Source of the DNA: Combretum micranthum
Taxonomy: Eukaryota; Streptophyta; Magnoliopsida; Myrtales; Combretaceae
DNA: 64,000 nt
NCBI GenBank assembly: GCA_024138025.1
Contig: JAMXBD010000056.1
Coordinates: forward strand, 1,364,001-1,428,000
Direction: 5' to 3'
Below are positions 37,364-49,022 of this stretch, one piece after another. A program made the translations under genes and the position numbers. Position 1 is the stretch's first letter. The number at the start of each line of letters is the position of its first letter. The notes below the pieces were generated by a model. It was not told where the DNA came from. It saw only the letters and a list, made by a program, of their open reading frames with translations, and made no database searches.

Positions 37364-37786
37364 TGATGATAACTGATGGCTACTACATCTACTTGTTCTT
37401 GTATCTCTGGTATTAGTCTAAAACTTCTTGAATATCTTTATCACTGACTCACATAAAAGCAGCAAAAATCGTGCTTTACACTTGTGATTTCAACTAAATT
37501 TCTTGTCATAGTTATAGCATAAACCCTTGTCTCTTCTTGCCTACATTTCTTCTAGTGTAAGTTTTTTATAGGTAATGTGTATTTAGATTATTATGTGTTT
37601 GGGTTTATGATTGAGTTTTGGGACAGTATATGGGTTTGTGTTTATGGCTAAAGTGTATGAGTCTGTGTTTCTGGTTGAAGTGCATGGATTTGTGTTTGGT
37701 TCGAATTTGTATACGATTTTGAATAGTATGGTTTTGAAAATTGAAGGGGTTTTGAAGAAAAGATGATGAGGAACGTAGTTGTTATA

Positions 37787-38300
37787 TCATTGATCAGCAA
37801 GTTTGTCTTCATACATTCTTGCTAACAAAGTAGCGTCCATTAAGGATTTTGGTTTGGAAATCTGAACTTCTCTTCTTATTGCAAGCAATAGTCCAAATAT
37901 GAAACAATTCATCAGAAATGATTTTGATAATCCAAGAGTTCTATTAGACAAGGACTCGAACTTTGATTGGTAATCTGAGACAAATGATGTTTGTGTTGAT
38001 TTTGATAACGTGCCCTGCACATCTTCAAAAGCAAAAGGTCCAAACCTAGTTGAGAAAGCCTCTACGAATCTTGACCAAGAACTTAATTGACAATCTCGAT
38101 ACCTTTACTGGTACCACTGTAGGACATCGCCATCAAGAGTAAAGCTTGCTATGGTAACTATTTTCTCTTCTTCAATTCTGTGAAACGTGAAGAATTGATC
38201 TAATTTAAAGAGCCAGCCTAAAACATCCTCTCTCGAAAATTTTGATATATGTAGTTTTATACCCTTTAACAAAGTTTCAATATCGGTACGCTCTTGTGAA
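37787..38300 (-). pseudogene. Gypsy gag (capsid) remnant
   Basis: The minus strand reads WLFKLDQFF near 38,210, then FVEAFSTRFGPFAFED, FVSDYQSKFESLSNRT, FGLLLAIRREVQI and ATLLARMYEDKLADQ. These are the conserved blocks of plant retrotransposon Gag: W..AL..RFG, V..Y...FE.L..R, F..GL...I and A..LA...E. It is broken by stops in the first half. It lies next to the 5' LTR. Confidence 0.82.
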
Positions 38301-38470
38301 AATGATGAATTAACCTGATTTTGACTACAATTATGGCCTTTTGATGATTCTGATTCAACTCAATTTTGCCTATTTCTAGTAGACAATTGGGTTAAAGATT
38401 CTTGGATGGCTAGTAGAGAATTCTTTAGCATTTCCATATCACTTGAAATAGCATGTTTCCGATTGACGAG

Positions 38471-38487
38471 ACGAGAGCACCAAAAAT
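38471..38487 (-). other. Possible primer-binding site of the gypsy element
   Basis: Immediately inside the 5' LTR, the minus strand reads ATTTTTGGTGCTCTCGT. This is where a tRNA primer site is expected, and it keeps a TGG start. It does not match the usual initiator-Met site (TGGTATCAGAGC) well, so it is either mutated or for another tRNA. Confidence 0.35.
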
Positions 38488-38971
38488 TAATAGGTCCTTT
38501 AATAAAAAAAAAAAAAAGCCCAGCCCACAACATTCTAAACCCTAGGATATAAAATGTGTTTGTCCTATGTCATTATATGCACAGATACTAACATTTATAT
38601 CGATACTGTACTTATTCTTCTTCTATTCTATAGTGTGTTTTCTAGGGTTTCCTTTACGACTAACTTCTTGTGTTTTTTATTGCAGAAACTACATTAAATG
38701 CTTGGCTACTTCAAGTCAAGCCACTGACTCCTCAAGAAGATTCTTGTTTGGGGAAATGTCCGCTGTCGTGTTTGTATTTATTTTCCCTTTTTATATGCAT
38801 TTTACAAATGACAGATCTTGTTATTATTTGTTAATTTTTGTTAAGATCCGTTAGTTATGAACTATAATGTTTTGACTAAATCAACTATTGTAACTATCTT
38901 TAACTATTATTGCAATGTAGTCTTCCAACCTCTTAGGTTTTCTTGTGCATCTATTCTATCTGTCCGTAACA
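38488..38971 (-). repeat. 5' LTR of the gypsy chromovirus
   Basis: The minus strand starts TGTTACGGACAGATAG and ends GGACCTATTA, with CA mutated to TA. It is the direct-repeat partner of 30,792-31,288. Confidence 0.9.
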
Positions 38972-38976
38972 ATGTG

Positions 38977-39964
38977 CATTAGCATACAGTATTAACATTG
39001 GCAAAAAAAAAAAAAAACAATATTAATGACTTTTTATTCTATATGTGCATAAAATTGTAACCCTATACCATCAAACTAATAAGTCTACAGTAACATAGAG
39101 TAACAATTATAACCCTATATAATCAAACGATAGTTAAATATATATAGACATCCTTGGATTGGGTCAGGTCAAGATTTGACCCAAAACCATCCTAGCTAAG
39201 GGCAGGGTTGATCTTGAGCATGAACTTGCTACGTCCGAGTTTGAATCCCAATAGTACATTTTTCCTTTTACAAACAAATTAGAAAATTGAAAATTTTTAT
39301 TCAAATAAAAAATTTAAACTTAAAAGGAAAATTGAGTATAAAAAATTATAGTTTTTAGTCCATTTTCATATGAAATTTTTAAGGATATATATTTATTTAT
39401 ATATAAGTGCAACCTATTTGATCTGAAATATTAATGATGTGTGACTGAACTAATATAATAAAAGAGGTTATGAAAGAAAAAGAAGTCTAAAATTGTTTAA
39501 AAGTGTAATTGTTATTTTGGTGGAACTATATAAAATAATCAAATATTTTATTCATTTATTTATTATTTCTTGTGTTGTTATCAACAAGACATTAAATGTT
39601 GTAAATAGATAAATAATTTCTATTTGTATAGAAAATAATCTAAATATTAAATTTTATGTATCTTTTGTAATTTTTCTATTATTTTATATTCTATATTTTT
39701 TATATTTCTTATTTTTATAATAATCATTTATATGTTATTATATATATATATATATCTTTTTTAAGGGGACCCGAGTAGACTTGGACAAGTCCCCAACCAA
39801 AACCTTTGGATCCATGCAAGTCCAGTCATGAGATAGACTTAGCTAGATGGGTCAAGTGGTTGTATTAAAGTTTTGGAACAAAATAAATATAGTATCTCTT
39901 AATGAAGACCCAAATTAATACTAGCATTGTCATTTCATTATCACCATTCAGTCTTATGATGACG
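38977..39964. other. Intergenic stretch, no gene seen
   Basis: This is AT-rich. A GGGTCAGGTC-rich patch at about 39,150-39,260 and another at 39,760-39,860 may be ends of a diverged hAT-type element, but no matching termini or duplication were found. Confidence 0.35.
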
Positions 39965-39973
39965 ATTAGCACC

Positions 39974-40395
39974 AATGTTGTCAAAATTGGACCAGGGTTT
40001 GACCTAGACAAACTAGAAGGTTGGGGGTCGAACAGGGGTCACAAAAAAGTAAAAATATAAGGGATAATTTAATTATGAAAAAAATAATATATATATGATA
40101 TCACTTAATTAAATCTATAGTTTGATCAAATTCATCAAGTAATTATTAAATAAACATGATATAATGATTATATTTTATTCATAAAATATAAATGAATATT
40201 TAAATTTCTATTTTTTGTTTTGTTGTTTTTTTGTTTTTTCGATTCAGGTCAATCAATCTGGGTTTGTCGATTCAATCTCTCAGGTTAATTCAGGTCCACC
40301 GGTTTGATGCAAAAACGAGTCATACGTGACACCCAGCTCGGCATTAGTACCGGTTCTAGTCGAATCGGCTAGTCTGAACCAGTTTGACAACAATA
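39974..40395. mobile_element. TIR element with 9-bp flanking duplication
   Basis: The left end AATGTTGTCAAAATTGGACC and the reverse complement of the right end (TATTGTTGTCAAACTGG) match. The flanks ATTAGCACC (39,965-39,973) and ATTAGCACT (40,396-40,404) differ at the last base. The interior near the ends is GGTTCGACC-rich, and there is no coding capacity. The 9-bp duplication suggests Mutator type. Confidence 0.7.
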
Positions 40396-40837
40396 ATTAG
40401 CACTATTGCCATCACCACTGTTACCACTTTGTAATTACAATTATCATCAATATAAAATTAGCACAAAACCACCACTATCTCACCACACCACCATGCCGTA
40501 AGCATGTTCATTACAATAGCATCAACATTAGTGCAATAGTAGCACTAAACTACCATCATCATCTATAATGTTCGTGCCTTTGTGGTATTATAGTGCAATG
40601 GAGGTGCAATAATGATGTTCTTAGTGGTGTTAGCAACGATGGAGGTGGACGGTAATAAAATGAGAGGAATATAGTAAAAATAAATATACAAACATCAATA
40701 ATATAATTATCAGAACTGGTATTATAGTGTATGTTTGTGTGTGGCCGAATCACATGTTGTCAGAGCATTTGATTTATCAAATTAGTTCCTCAAGTTTGCT
40801 GCTGTCTCATACACTACATCTTGTGCACTAAAAAGCG

Positions 40838-40861
40838 TATATATATATATATATATATATT
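40838..40861. repeat. (TA)n microsatellite
   Basis: Twelve uninterrupted TA units. Confidence 0.95.
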
Positions 40862-43032
40862 AAACACTAATACATAAAATAAGATGTAATCTTAAAGAGT
40901 AAGAAATATACAAAATAAGAATCAGACGATAAAAATTCCACACTTTGTTGAACTTTTGCTCATTTCTTTATCTGTCTATCCTCGGAAACCTCACGTTCTA
41001 AGTAAATTTAAGATAGAATGCAACAAATCTCCACAACTGGATGCACCTGCTTATAAATATGAGGAACACTCTAGTTCTATGCTACTTACCCCACCAATTG
41101 TTTTGTGGTAAAAGGTAGCAAATTGAATAGAAAGTTAAAAGGTCAAGGAGTCAAATAAAAAACGTGCAAAGACCAATAATCCAAACTCAAAGAGATTTTG
41201 ACTAGATTTATGTTATATTCATTAGGTTAAATTTACTAGTAATATTTTACATGTTGGTTACATGTATCCTAAATATATTAAAAAAAATTATAAGATACCA
41301 AAGAACTTGGAAAAATATACTATGAAGTCATAATGTCATACCTCATGCCCTAACTTGGAAAATTAGATTTTGGCATTTTAAACGGACATACATACTGTAA
41401 CATATAATATTCATACTCAAATATATTTAATTGAGTAAAATTAATACCAAGAGCTTTGTAGGTTTGTTCGCTTTGTGCTAATTTGAAGTTGATAAAGTAT
41501 GAAGAAATAAATAGATTACAAAGGTGATGCTCAACAAAAAAATAAACTTTTAAAATATTAAAAAAAAATGCAGTTGAATTCCTTGTCTCTATCGTAATAC
41601 TTTTGGATGAAGGATCCTTGAAAATTAACAGACATTAAGTGGGGACATGACACTCACTTTGTATATTTATAAATTCCATCAAATAATATCATATTAAAAT
41701 TTCTTATCTAAATTATTCAAAAAGTAAATGCATTATAAATTAATAAATATAATATTAATTTAATACACAATAATCGAAGTAAATAACTTTATAATATTTT
41801 TTTTATTATTTATAAACAGTAATTCGCTGTTAATTAGTTTATGTGGCATTGTTATTTATTAATATTTACCTACCCTTCTCCAGTTAATTAGGCTTTCTCC
41901 GGAATTTGCGCCCGTAATCATGCGGCGAGTTTCGAATACATATCACTCGGTCTCGTCAGCACGTTATTTACATTTTGGTGCCTTCTCTAATCAGTTCTCC
42001 GGCTGAAATCGGTTTGGTCAATTACGGTACACAAACAAGAAATGCTACTAATATTTTCCTTAAATTAACTATAAAAAAATTAATATATAAATATTTAATA
42101 GTTTCAGTTACGATTGAAAAAGTTAAATCATTTAGTGATATGACATCACCAATTCAATTATAACATCGTAGAATTTTTCAATTAAGAGTTTCTCCAATCT
42201 TATGGTTTTGACCGATTCATTAATTTTTATTCATTTTGACATTCTATTTTTATATTCTCAAAAAGATATTTATTAAGACAAATAAAATACAAATACAAAT
42301 ACAAATAAGATAGATAAAACTAAAAAATTCAAAACAGATTTTTAATAGGCTGTTAAAAAAGCGTGTTGCTAAATATACACACACACATTTTTTTTTTTTT
42401 CATTTTCTCGGAATTGACAAAGTAGCCACGGTAATCCATTTCGGATTTTCTTTCTCTCAGTTCATATTACGATTTACGGCTGGAAGAGATAAAAACTTCT
42501 CTTTCTTTCTATTTCACAGACTGATTTTGTAAATTATTTAATAGATTAAATTTATAAAGATATGTAATATACTAATCATTGTATTTATTTTAATGCTCAG
42601 TAAAGATTTCCTCTTCTTATAATATTTATACCATTAGATTATAACAATTTTTATCAATTAATTATCTATCTCAAGAGATTGACTTGAAGTAATTCAATGT
42701 CTTCACCTTGAAAAAAGAAAAAAGATCATACATTATTAAAAAAGGAAGTGATACGACTTTTTAAGGATGTGCCATATAGGATTATGAGACTATTGTGATC
42801 TCATATGAGGTATCATATACAATTCTACATTCTTATGTGGTATTTCTTGAAAGAGAGTATTGCAAAAAAAAAAAAAAAAAAAAAGATAGGGGAAGGGTTA
42901 ACTATCTTTTACTCCAAACATTATGACTTGTATTAATACAAAATGGAATTGCCCTAACCAACATTGTAAGTTTTCCTTTTTATTGTCCTTTATGTTCATA
43001 GAAAAATACAATTGATTCATAGGAGCTTCTAT
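40862..43032. other. Intergenic stretch, no gene recognised
   Basis: It is mostly AT-rich. Two patches with more balanced composition, 41,875-42,040 and 42,400-42,530, do not look like any repeat in this window and could be low-copy sequence. No exon could be supported in either. Confidence 0.4.
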
Positions 43033-43183
43033 GGTCCTGTCTCGCCATTAATCTAATTATTAAAATAAATATAATAAATAAAATATTAACTATTTAAGTG
43101 ATTCGATCATTGTTAGATATAGTGTGAGCTACTAGATTATGATGATGCTGGTCTCATAAAAAATTAATAGTAAGATCGTAGGA
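43033..43183. mobile_element. Short dispersed MITE, copy 1
   Basis: It shares with 54,568-54,756 the block TATTAAAATAAATATA, a TGATT(C/T)GATCAT..TTAGATATAGTGTGA-type core and an AAAATTAAT.GT..GA(C/T)C end. Weak inverted ends (GGTCCTGTCTCGCCATTAAT / AAATTAATAGTAAGATCGTA) suggest a MITE. Confidence 0.5.
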
Positions 43184-43810
43184 TTTTCGATTTATAGATA
43201 TGAGTAGGTGCTTCTTTTTTCGTTTTTTTTTCCCCAATTTTTTAACCCCCAGCAAGTATTTATCATAGCAATGAGTAATCTGATAGGAATGAGTATTCCT
43301 ATGAGAACGTGGAGTTGTATCATTCATGAACCTGTGAACCCTCAAATACGTACAAGTTATCGTATCATGTATAAATATATAATGCCGAAATTTAAGTCAT
43401 TTTAAATCTTGTGACCCTATAACTGTACTGGTCCCTATACCTAATTTAATATAACAGCTCGTGGTTTTTGCATTAGTAATTATAAACCTACATATGAATT
43501 TGTGGACTGTGGATTGGCATCTGTGCCTTTTTGCAAGCAGCAATTAGAGTAGGCGTTTTCTTAGTAATGTTCCGGAAGTGTTATTTTAGCCACATAAATA
43601 GGTCTATTTGTTTCATTATATTTTGATTATTTTGACATTATATTTTTATCATTTTTAAATAGATATTTGTCAAAAAACAAATAGCATGAAGATTAACAGT
43701 TTTACTTATAAATAGCTAGACAGATACGATATATATATGGTATAGATATGATACATATAAGTCATATATATAGATTTGATACAAATACGATATAGATAAA
43801 AATCATATAA

Positions 43811-44552
43811 TGTAGAAAGAGATTGTCAAATACGCAATCCATAATGTAAATCTTATTCTTAAAACAAAGAAGAAGAATGAAATAAAAATTTGGAGTTTGC
43901 AACGATCACGACCGTGATCAAATTGGTTGAATTCCCAAGAAGATCAAGAGCCCAATCATGGCTGTGATCAAGGTAGTTGTGGAGATCACATCTGTGATCA
44001 TGGATTTGTCTAGCATATTGAGTTTCACGGGGTTGGTAACGCTCGTGATCCTCACTATCATGTCTCCAATTTTATTTCAATGGTTAATTTTGAAAGATTG
44101 CAACTTTTGATCAATTTCTTCAGAAGTTTTATGTGGTTGAGTTGCATCCATTCATGATGAGATTTAGGTTAATTAATAACTAAATAATTTGAAATCCAAA
44201 TGATGCAACCCATATCCAAAAAAATGTGATTCTAGGGAAAATTTGTGATGGTTGAATTATCAATTCAAATAACTGATTATTATTAGAATTCTTCTCTTTG
44301 TATCTCTTTTCTTAGCTAATAACTATACACATACATCACAAAGTCTTTTAAATGTGGTTTGATACTTGAATATTTGCTATTCAAGTATCAAAACTTAATT
44401 GTATCTTAGAGAAATTTTGCAATATATCTATCATAGCAAACTTTGTGTAACATGTGTAAATCCTATAAGGAAAGCGATATCATTCGCCCTCTAAGTCAAT
44501 CTTACTTGCAATTTGTTTCTTTAAGCCCCTTTAGTAGGTTTAAAAACTAATA
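43811..44552 (+). repeat. 5' LTR of the copia element
   Basis: It starts TGTAGAAAGAGATTGTC and repeats 49,023-49,778. It ends around TTTAAAAACTAATA, a little before the gag start. It carries four near-palindromic GATCACGACCGTGATCA-type motifs. Confidence 0.85.
43904..44050 (+). repeat. Near-palindromic GATCACGACCGTGATCA motif cluster, copia 5' LTR
   Basis: Motifs are GATCACGACCGTGATCA (43,904-43,920), AATCATGGCTGTGATCA (43,954-43,970), GATCACATCTGTGATCA (43,984-44,000) and AACGCTCGTGATC (44,038-44,050). Spacings are about 50, 30 and 50 bp. They start about 90 bp inside the LTR. Confidence 0.8.
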
Positions 44553-44569
44553 ATCTTAGAGAATTTACC

Positions 44570-45420
44570 ATGTCTGGTGAAACAAATGCTATTCTTAGAG
44601 TCATAAATCAAGACTTTGTCAAATTAGATCGATTTAATAGAACGAATTTCAATCATTGGAAGGATAAGATGTTATTTTTGTTGTCTATGTTGAGCATAGG
44701 CTATATGCTTGATCTGAACACACAACCGATTCAAGATCTAAAGGAAGATGCAAGTTTAAAGGAGAAGACAAAGTTGGAGGAGGCAAAAAAAGAAAAGAAT
44801 AGGTGGTGAATTTGCATGTAGAGGTCATATCATTAGTAGATTGTTAGACAATTTCTATGATCCCTACATGACAATCAAGTCTCCAGTGGAAATTTGAAAA
44901 GCACTAGAAAAAAAATATATAATACTAAAAGAAAAGGTACAAATAAATTTCTTATGTTAAAGTATTTTGAGTTTAGTATGATTGATAACATCTCTATATT
45001 AGATCAAGTTCATGAATTGTCAGTTCTAGTCACTTGCAAGTAGTTATTCTTAAATCTCTTCAAGTAAGGGCAATTATATCAAAATTACCCCATAACTGGG
45101 ATGATTACAAGAAGAAACTACTTCACATGGCTAGAGAGTTCACCATTGAGAAAATTCCTAGGCACACATAGAGGAAAAAACTTGAAAGCGTGATACAGTG
45201 AATTTTCAAAATTGTTCTAAAGTGAACTATGTGAAAGATAGAGAAAATGAGAATTCTAAAAGGAAAAGGATGGCTAGTGAATCAAATGAAAAAAAGAAGT
45301 TTGGCAAATGCTATAATTGCAACAAGAAAGGGCTAAAAAATGTTGATTCTTAAAGAAAGCTAAGAAAGAATTTGTGTCACTTGCTGTAAACTTGGCTGAG
45401 ATCAAGAGTTTGTTGCCATG
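44570..45420 (+). pseudogene. Copia gag remnant
   Basis: The start ATG at 44,570 opens MSGETN..., followed by FVKLDRFNRTNFNHWKDKM, the conserved F.KL.RF.G.NF..WK.KM block of copia Gag. A stop occurs after about 79 codons. Later fragments include a partial zinc knuckle (KFGKCYNCNKKG) near 45,300. The protein would form the virus-like particle. Confidence 0.82.
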
Positions 45421-46080
45421 ACGACAAATGAATTTAAGGCCTTACATGTCGAAATGATCACTGAGTTGAACGTGGTTGCCTGCCATGACGACAAATGAAT
45501 TTAAAGCCTCACATGTCTAAATGATCACTGAGTTGAACATGGTTGCAACAATCAAATCTTGATAATGGCGGCTTGATTATGGAGCAACAGATCGTGTGTC
45601 CAATAAGCGAAATCAATTCAAAGATTTCAAAATTGTGGAAGACCGTGAAGTTTTAATGGGAAATGGAAACTTGACAAGTGTGCAAGGACTTGGAAGTGCC
45701 AATCTCTATTTCACATTCAGGAAGAAATTAAGTCAAATGAACATAGTATATGTACCGGATATGAAAAATAGTCTAGTCTTTATTACTTTGCTATGTGAGA
45801 TGGGATTCAAAGTTGTAATCAAGTCAAACAAATTTGTACTCATGAAAGGGGATCTTTATATAGAAAAGGGATATGCTTATGATGGAATATTTAAATTAAG
45901 TATTGAAATGAATAAAGTGAATGATTATGCTTACTTTGTTGACTCTTGTAATTTATGGCATGTTAGATTAGGACATGTCAACTTGTAAACCAAGAAATAT
46001 ATGAATAGAAATGGATATGTAAAATTAAATGACATGGATAATATGAATAAATGTGAAATATGCATTTAAGCCAAAATCAC
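45420..46080 (+). pseudogene. Copia protease and pre-integrase remnant
   Basis: The reading RLDYGATDRVSNKRNQF, then VLMGNGNLTSVQGLGS, corresponds to the family's LDSGA.DH active-site block and the following V..G......G.G. The catalytic DSGA is DYGA here. IVYVPDMKNSLVF and the zinc-finger start LWHVRLGHVN follow and end in a stop at about 45,988. A diverged 60-bp direct repeat, GACGACAAATGAATTTAA, occurs at about 45,421 and 45,488. Confidence 0.8.
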
Positions 46081-46760
46081 CAAGAAACCCCTTCCTCATG
46101 TGAAAAGAAAGAAATAATTATGTTCTTGATTTAATTCATAGTGATATACATTTAACTAGAGGATGAAAAACATACTTTATAATATTCATTGACGATAGTT
46201 CAAGATTTACCTATATATATTTATTAAAAAAAAAAGATGAAGCATTTGAATCTTTTAAACAATATAAAGTAGAAAGTAGAAAATATGCATAACAAAATAA
46301 TCAAATGTTTGCGTAGTGATAGAAGAGGTGAACAATTTTTAAATGAATTTAATAAATTTTGTGAGAGAAAAATGGAATTAGCATCATGCACCGCTACTTT
46401 ACACCTAACTGAAAATCGAACATTAATAGATATAGTTAAATTCACTAATCATTAATGCCAAATTGCCTTTTAGTTTATGGGGAGAACTTTATTGACCTAT
46501 GTAATATTTTGAATAGAATTCCATCAGAAATCGTAGGATTTGCTCTACATTGAAAAATGAAAAGGTAGAAAACCAAATGTTAAATATTATAAAGTGTGGG
46601 GGTGTCTAGTATGATATAGAGTTTACGATCTAAGAAGACAAACTAGTAGCTAGAGCTTAAAAGGAATATTTGTAGGATATGTGCAAAATTATTCTAACAG
46701 ATAATAGAATTTTAGATCTAGAATCCAACATTATAATTGAACTAGAGATGTAGAATTCTT
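46080..46760 (+). pseudogene. Copia integrase core remnant
   Basis: Frameshifted pieces include KTYFIIFIDDSSRFTYIYLL near 46,170, KDEAFESFKQYKVE near 46,230, and IIKCLRSDRRGEQF, FNKFCERKMELASCTA near 46,300-46,400. These match the copia D..SR..W.Y, EAF..F, and LRSDRGGE..S..F..FC...GI blocks. It is dead. Confidence 0.75.
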
Positions 46761-46989
46761 AGAAACAAATTCCAATGTGATCATGTGGACAATGAAATCA
46801 CAAAAAAATATTAATACAAATAACTTTATGAAACGAATAGTGCATAAGCAAATGAAGAATCTATTAAAGAATTCTAGTAAAAGTAAAGGAAAAAAGTAAA
46901 AATCTAGATCATGGTTTTATTGATTTTCAAGTTCTTCGTTTTTTAGTAAAAGGTAATAGAGTTCTATATTTTGTAATATTACCTTTATA

Positions 46990-47990
46990 CTTAGTGTAGA
47001 GAGTGATGCCAAAATGTATCATGAAGCTATGACTTCACGTGAAGCAGCCTTTTGGAAAGAAGCAATAAATGATGAAATGGATTCCTTATGTCAAATAATA
47101 CTTCGATTTTAGTTGATTTGCCCTCAATTGTCAAAGCAATTAGTTGTAAGAGAGTATTTAGACAAAATATAATTCAGATGACTCTTTGCAAACTTTCAAA
47201 GCAAGATTAAGTAGCAAAATGATTTAACAACAGGAGGGAATTGATTATTTTGATACATAAGCTTCTATTGCAAGAATGGCATCCATAAGGGTATTATTGG
47301 CTATTGCTTCCATTTGTAAATTATATATGCATCAAATAGATGTCAAAATGGCCTTTTTTGAGTGGTGATCTTGAAGAAAAAGTATATATGAAACAACCGA
47401 AAGGCTTTGTGCTTCCTAGAAACAAAAGGAAAATTTGCAAACTGATTAAATCATTGTATATACTTAAATAAGCTTCAAAACAATGGGACGAGAAATTTGA
47501 TAGTGTAGTCTTTACAAATGGTTTTGTATGTAATAATGCTACTAAATGCATTTGTTCGAAGTTTACTAATGAATATGGTATTATTATTTAATTATATGTT
47601 GATGATTTGTTGTTATTTGGAACAAATATGATTGGAATAAATGAGATCAAGAAATATCTTACTTCGCAATTTAAAATGAAAGATTTAAATGAGGCAGAAA
47701 GAATATTGGGCATCAAAGTATTGAAACAAATTGAGAACATTGTGTTAACTCTGTCACATTACATTGAAAACGTTCTTAAAAAGTTTAAATGCTTAGTAAA
47801 GAAAGAATACATAACTCCTCATGATCCTCATATTAAATTACAAAAGAATACAGGAAGAGTAATGGCTAAATTAGAATATACTAATGATATAGAGAGTTTA
47901 ATCTATGCGTCGCATCGTACTAAACCTGATATTGCATATGTTGTGTGCAAGTTATCAAGATTTATAAGTAATCTTAGTACTAAACATTAG
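46990..47990 (+). pseudogene. Copia reverse transcriptase remnant
   Basis: Blocks in order are EAAFWKEAINDEMDSL near 47,040, a QEGIDYFDT-like block near 47,240, YMHQIDVK near 47,325, YMKQPKGFVLP near 47,390, YVDDLLLFGTN near 47,595 and LTSQFKMKDLNEAERILGIK near 47,660-47,720, then HRTKPDIAYVV near 47,910. YVDD is intact, but a stop lies a few codons before it and several frame changes lie upstream, so no full enzyme is encoded. A clean 127-codon stretch covers 47,607-47,990. Confidence 0.87.
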
Positions 47991-48540
47991 AAGGCTAAAA
48001 TCTAGATTATTTAGTTATTTAAAGAAAATTGCAAAACTTGGATTAGTTTATAGTAACTTTCCAATTACTAGAAGGTTATTTAAATGCAAGTTGAATTATA
48101 AATGCTATTGATAAACGTTCAACTTCTAGATGGATATTTACCTTAGGAGATGGAGCAATAAGTTGGGCTTCTAAGAAACAAACATGTATAACTCATTTAA
48201 CAATGGAAGCTAAGTTTATAGAGCTCGCTACAGCAGGCAGAGAAGCGAAATGGCTTAAAAATTTAATTATTGAAATAAAGTTGTGGCCACAACCATTTTC
48301 AACCATTTCGATCTTTTATGATAGTGAAGCAAACATGTCTCGAGCCTACAATAAAATTTAGAATGGAAAGTCTACACACATAGGGTTAAGACATGAATAT
48401 TTAAGAGATTAATACGGGGTGAAATTATAACCATTACTATGCTAAGATTAATGATAACTTGACAGATCCTTTGATAAAGATATTTCTAGGATCCTATAAA
48501 ATGAATACTGTAAGATGGATCTTAAACTCATGTAGTTAGA
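47991..48540 (+). pseudogene. Copia RNase H remnant and end of pol
   Basis: After a frame change come GWIFTLGDGAISWASKKQTC-type residues near 48,130-48,180, EAKFIELATAGREAKWLKN, YDSEANMSRAYN and THIGLRHEYLRD. These correspond to the S.SG..F.L..GA.SW.SKKQ, T.EAEY.A and D...A........H.R.KHI....H..R blocks. In-frame stops include one before NGKSTH. Confidence 0.82.
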
Positions 48541-49009
48541 ATTGATGTGAACCTTACCTTATTCTAGTGTATCACTAGTTTCGAGGTTCAAAGGTAAAAA
48601 CAAGTCACTACTATGTACTATAAGTATACAAGTTAAGAGAGGATGAGATGTCATCATTTCTTAGTGAATAGATATTATATCTAAATCAATTAGTTTGATT
48701 TATTCTACCTATTTAACATAGGAGTGATGCCACTCGTAACAAAAGCTTACGGAGTTTGCTTTTGTAAATGTACATGAAACCATAATAACACATGGCCTTA
48801 AACGCTATCATAAATCCATATTTGAATGCGAACATGTTTATATGTATGAAAACTCCAATTGTGACACAAAGCATGGAAGTTCAAAGCAATAAGTTACTTG
48901 TCACCCTGTTACAACTTTAAGAATTCATACTAATAGATAATTCAAATCTAATGATATTATTCTTTAAGCATAATCATGAAGGTGTTATGTGTGTATACAT
49001 AATCGACAA

Positions 49010-49022
49010 TTTGGTGGGGGAT
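49010..49022 (+). other. Polypurine tract of the copia element
   Basis: TTTGGTGGGGGAT lies directly before the TG start of the 3' LTR. This is the expected plus-strand primer site. Confidence 0.65.

Larger units (their letters stand above)
30792..38971 (-). mobile_element. Ty3/gypsy chromovirus, complete in outline but dead
   Basis: Two LTRs of about 490 bp (30,792-31,288 and 38,488-38,971) enclose gag, protease, RT, RNase H and integrase remnants in gypsy order on the minus strand. The 5-bp flanks GTGTG (30,787-30,791) and ATGTG (38,972-38,976) differ by one base. The open frame appears to run to the 3' LTR with a chromodomain-like tail (ASWEDFDTF, then LENKVLFQEEEQ), as in Reina-type chromoviruses to my knowledge. 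A 2.7-kb solo LTR (33,407-36,121) interrupts the RT. Multiple frameshifts and stops make it non-coding. Confidence 0.88.
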
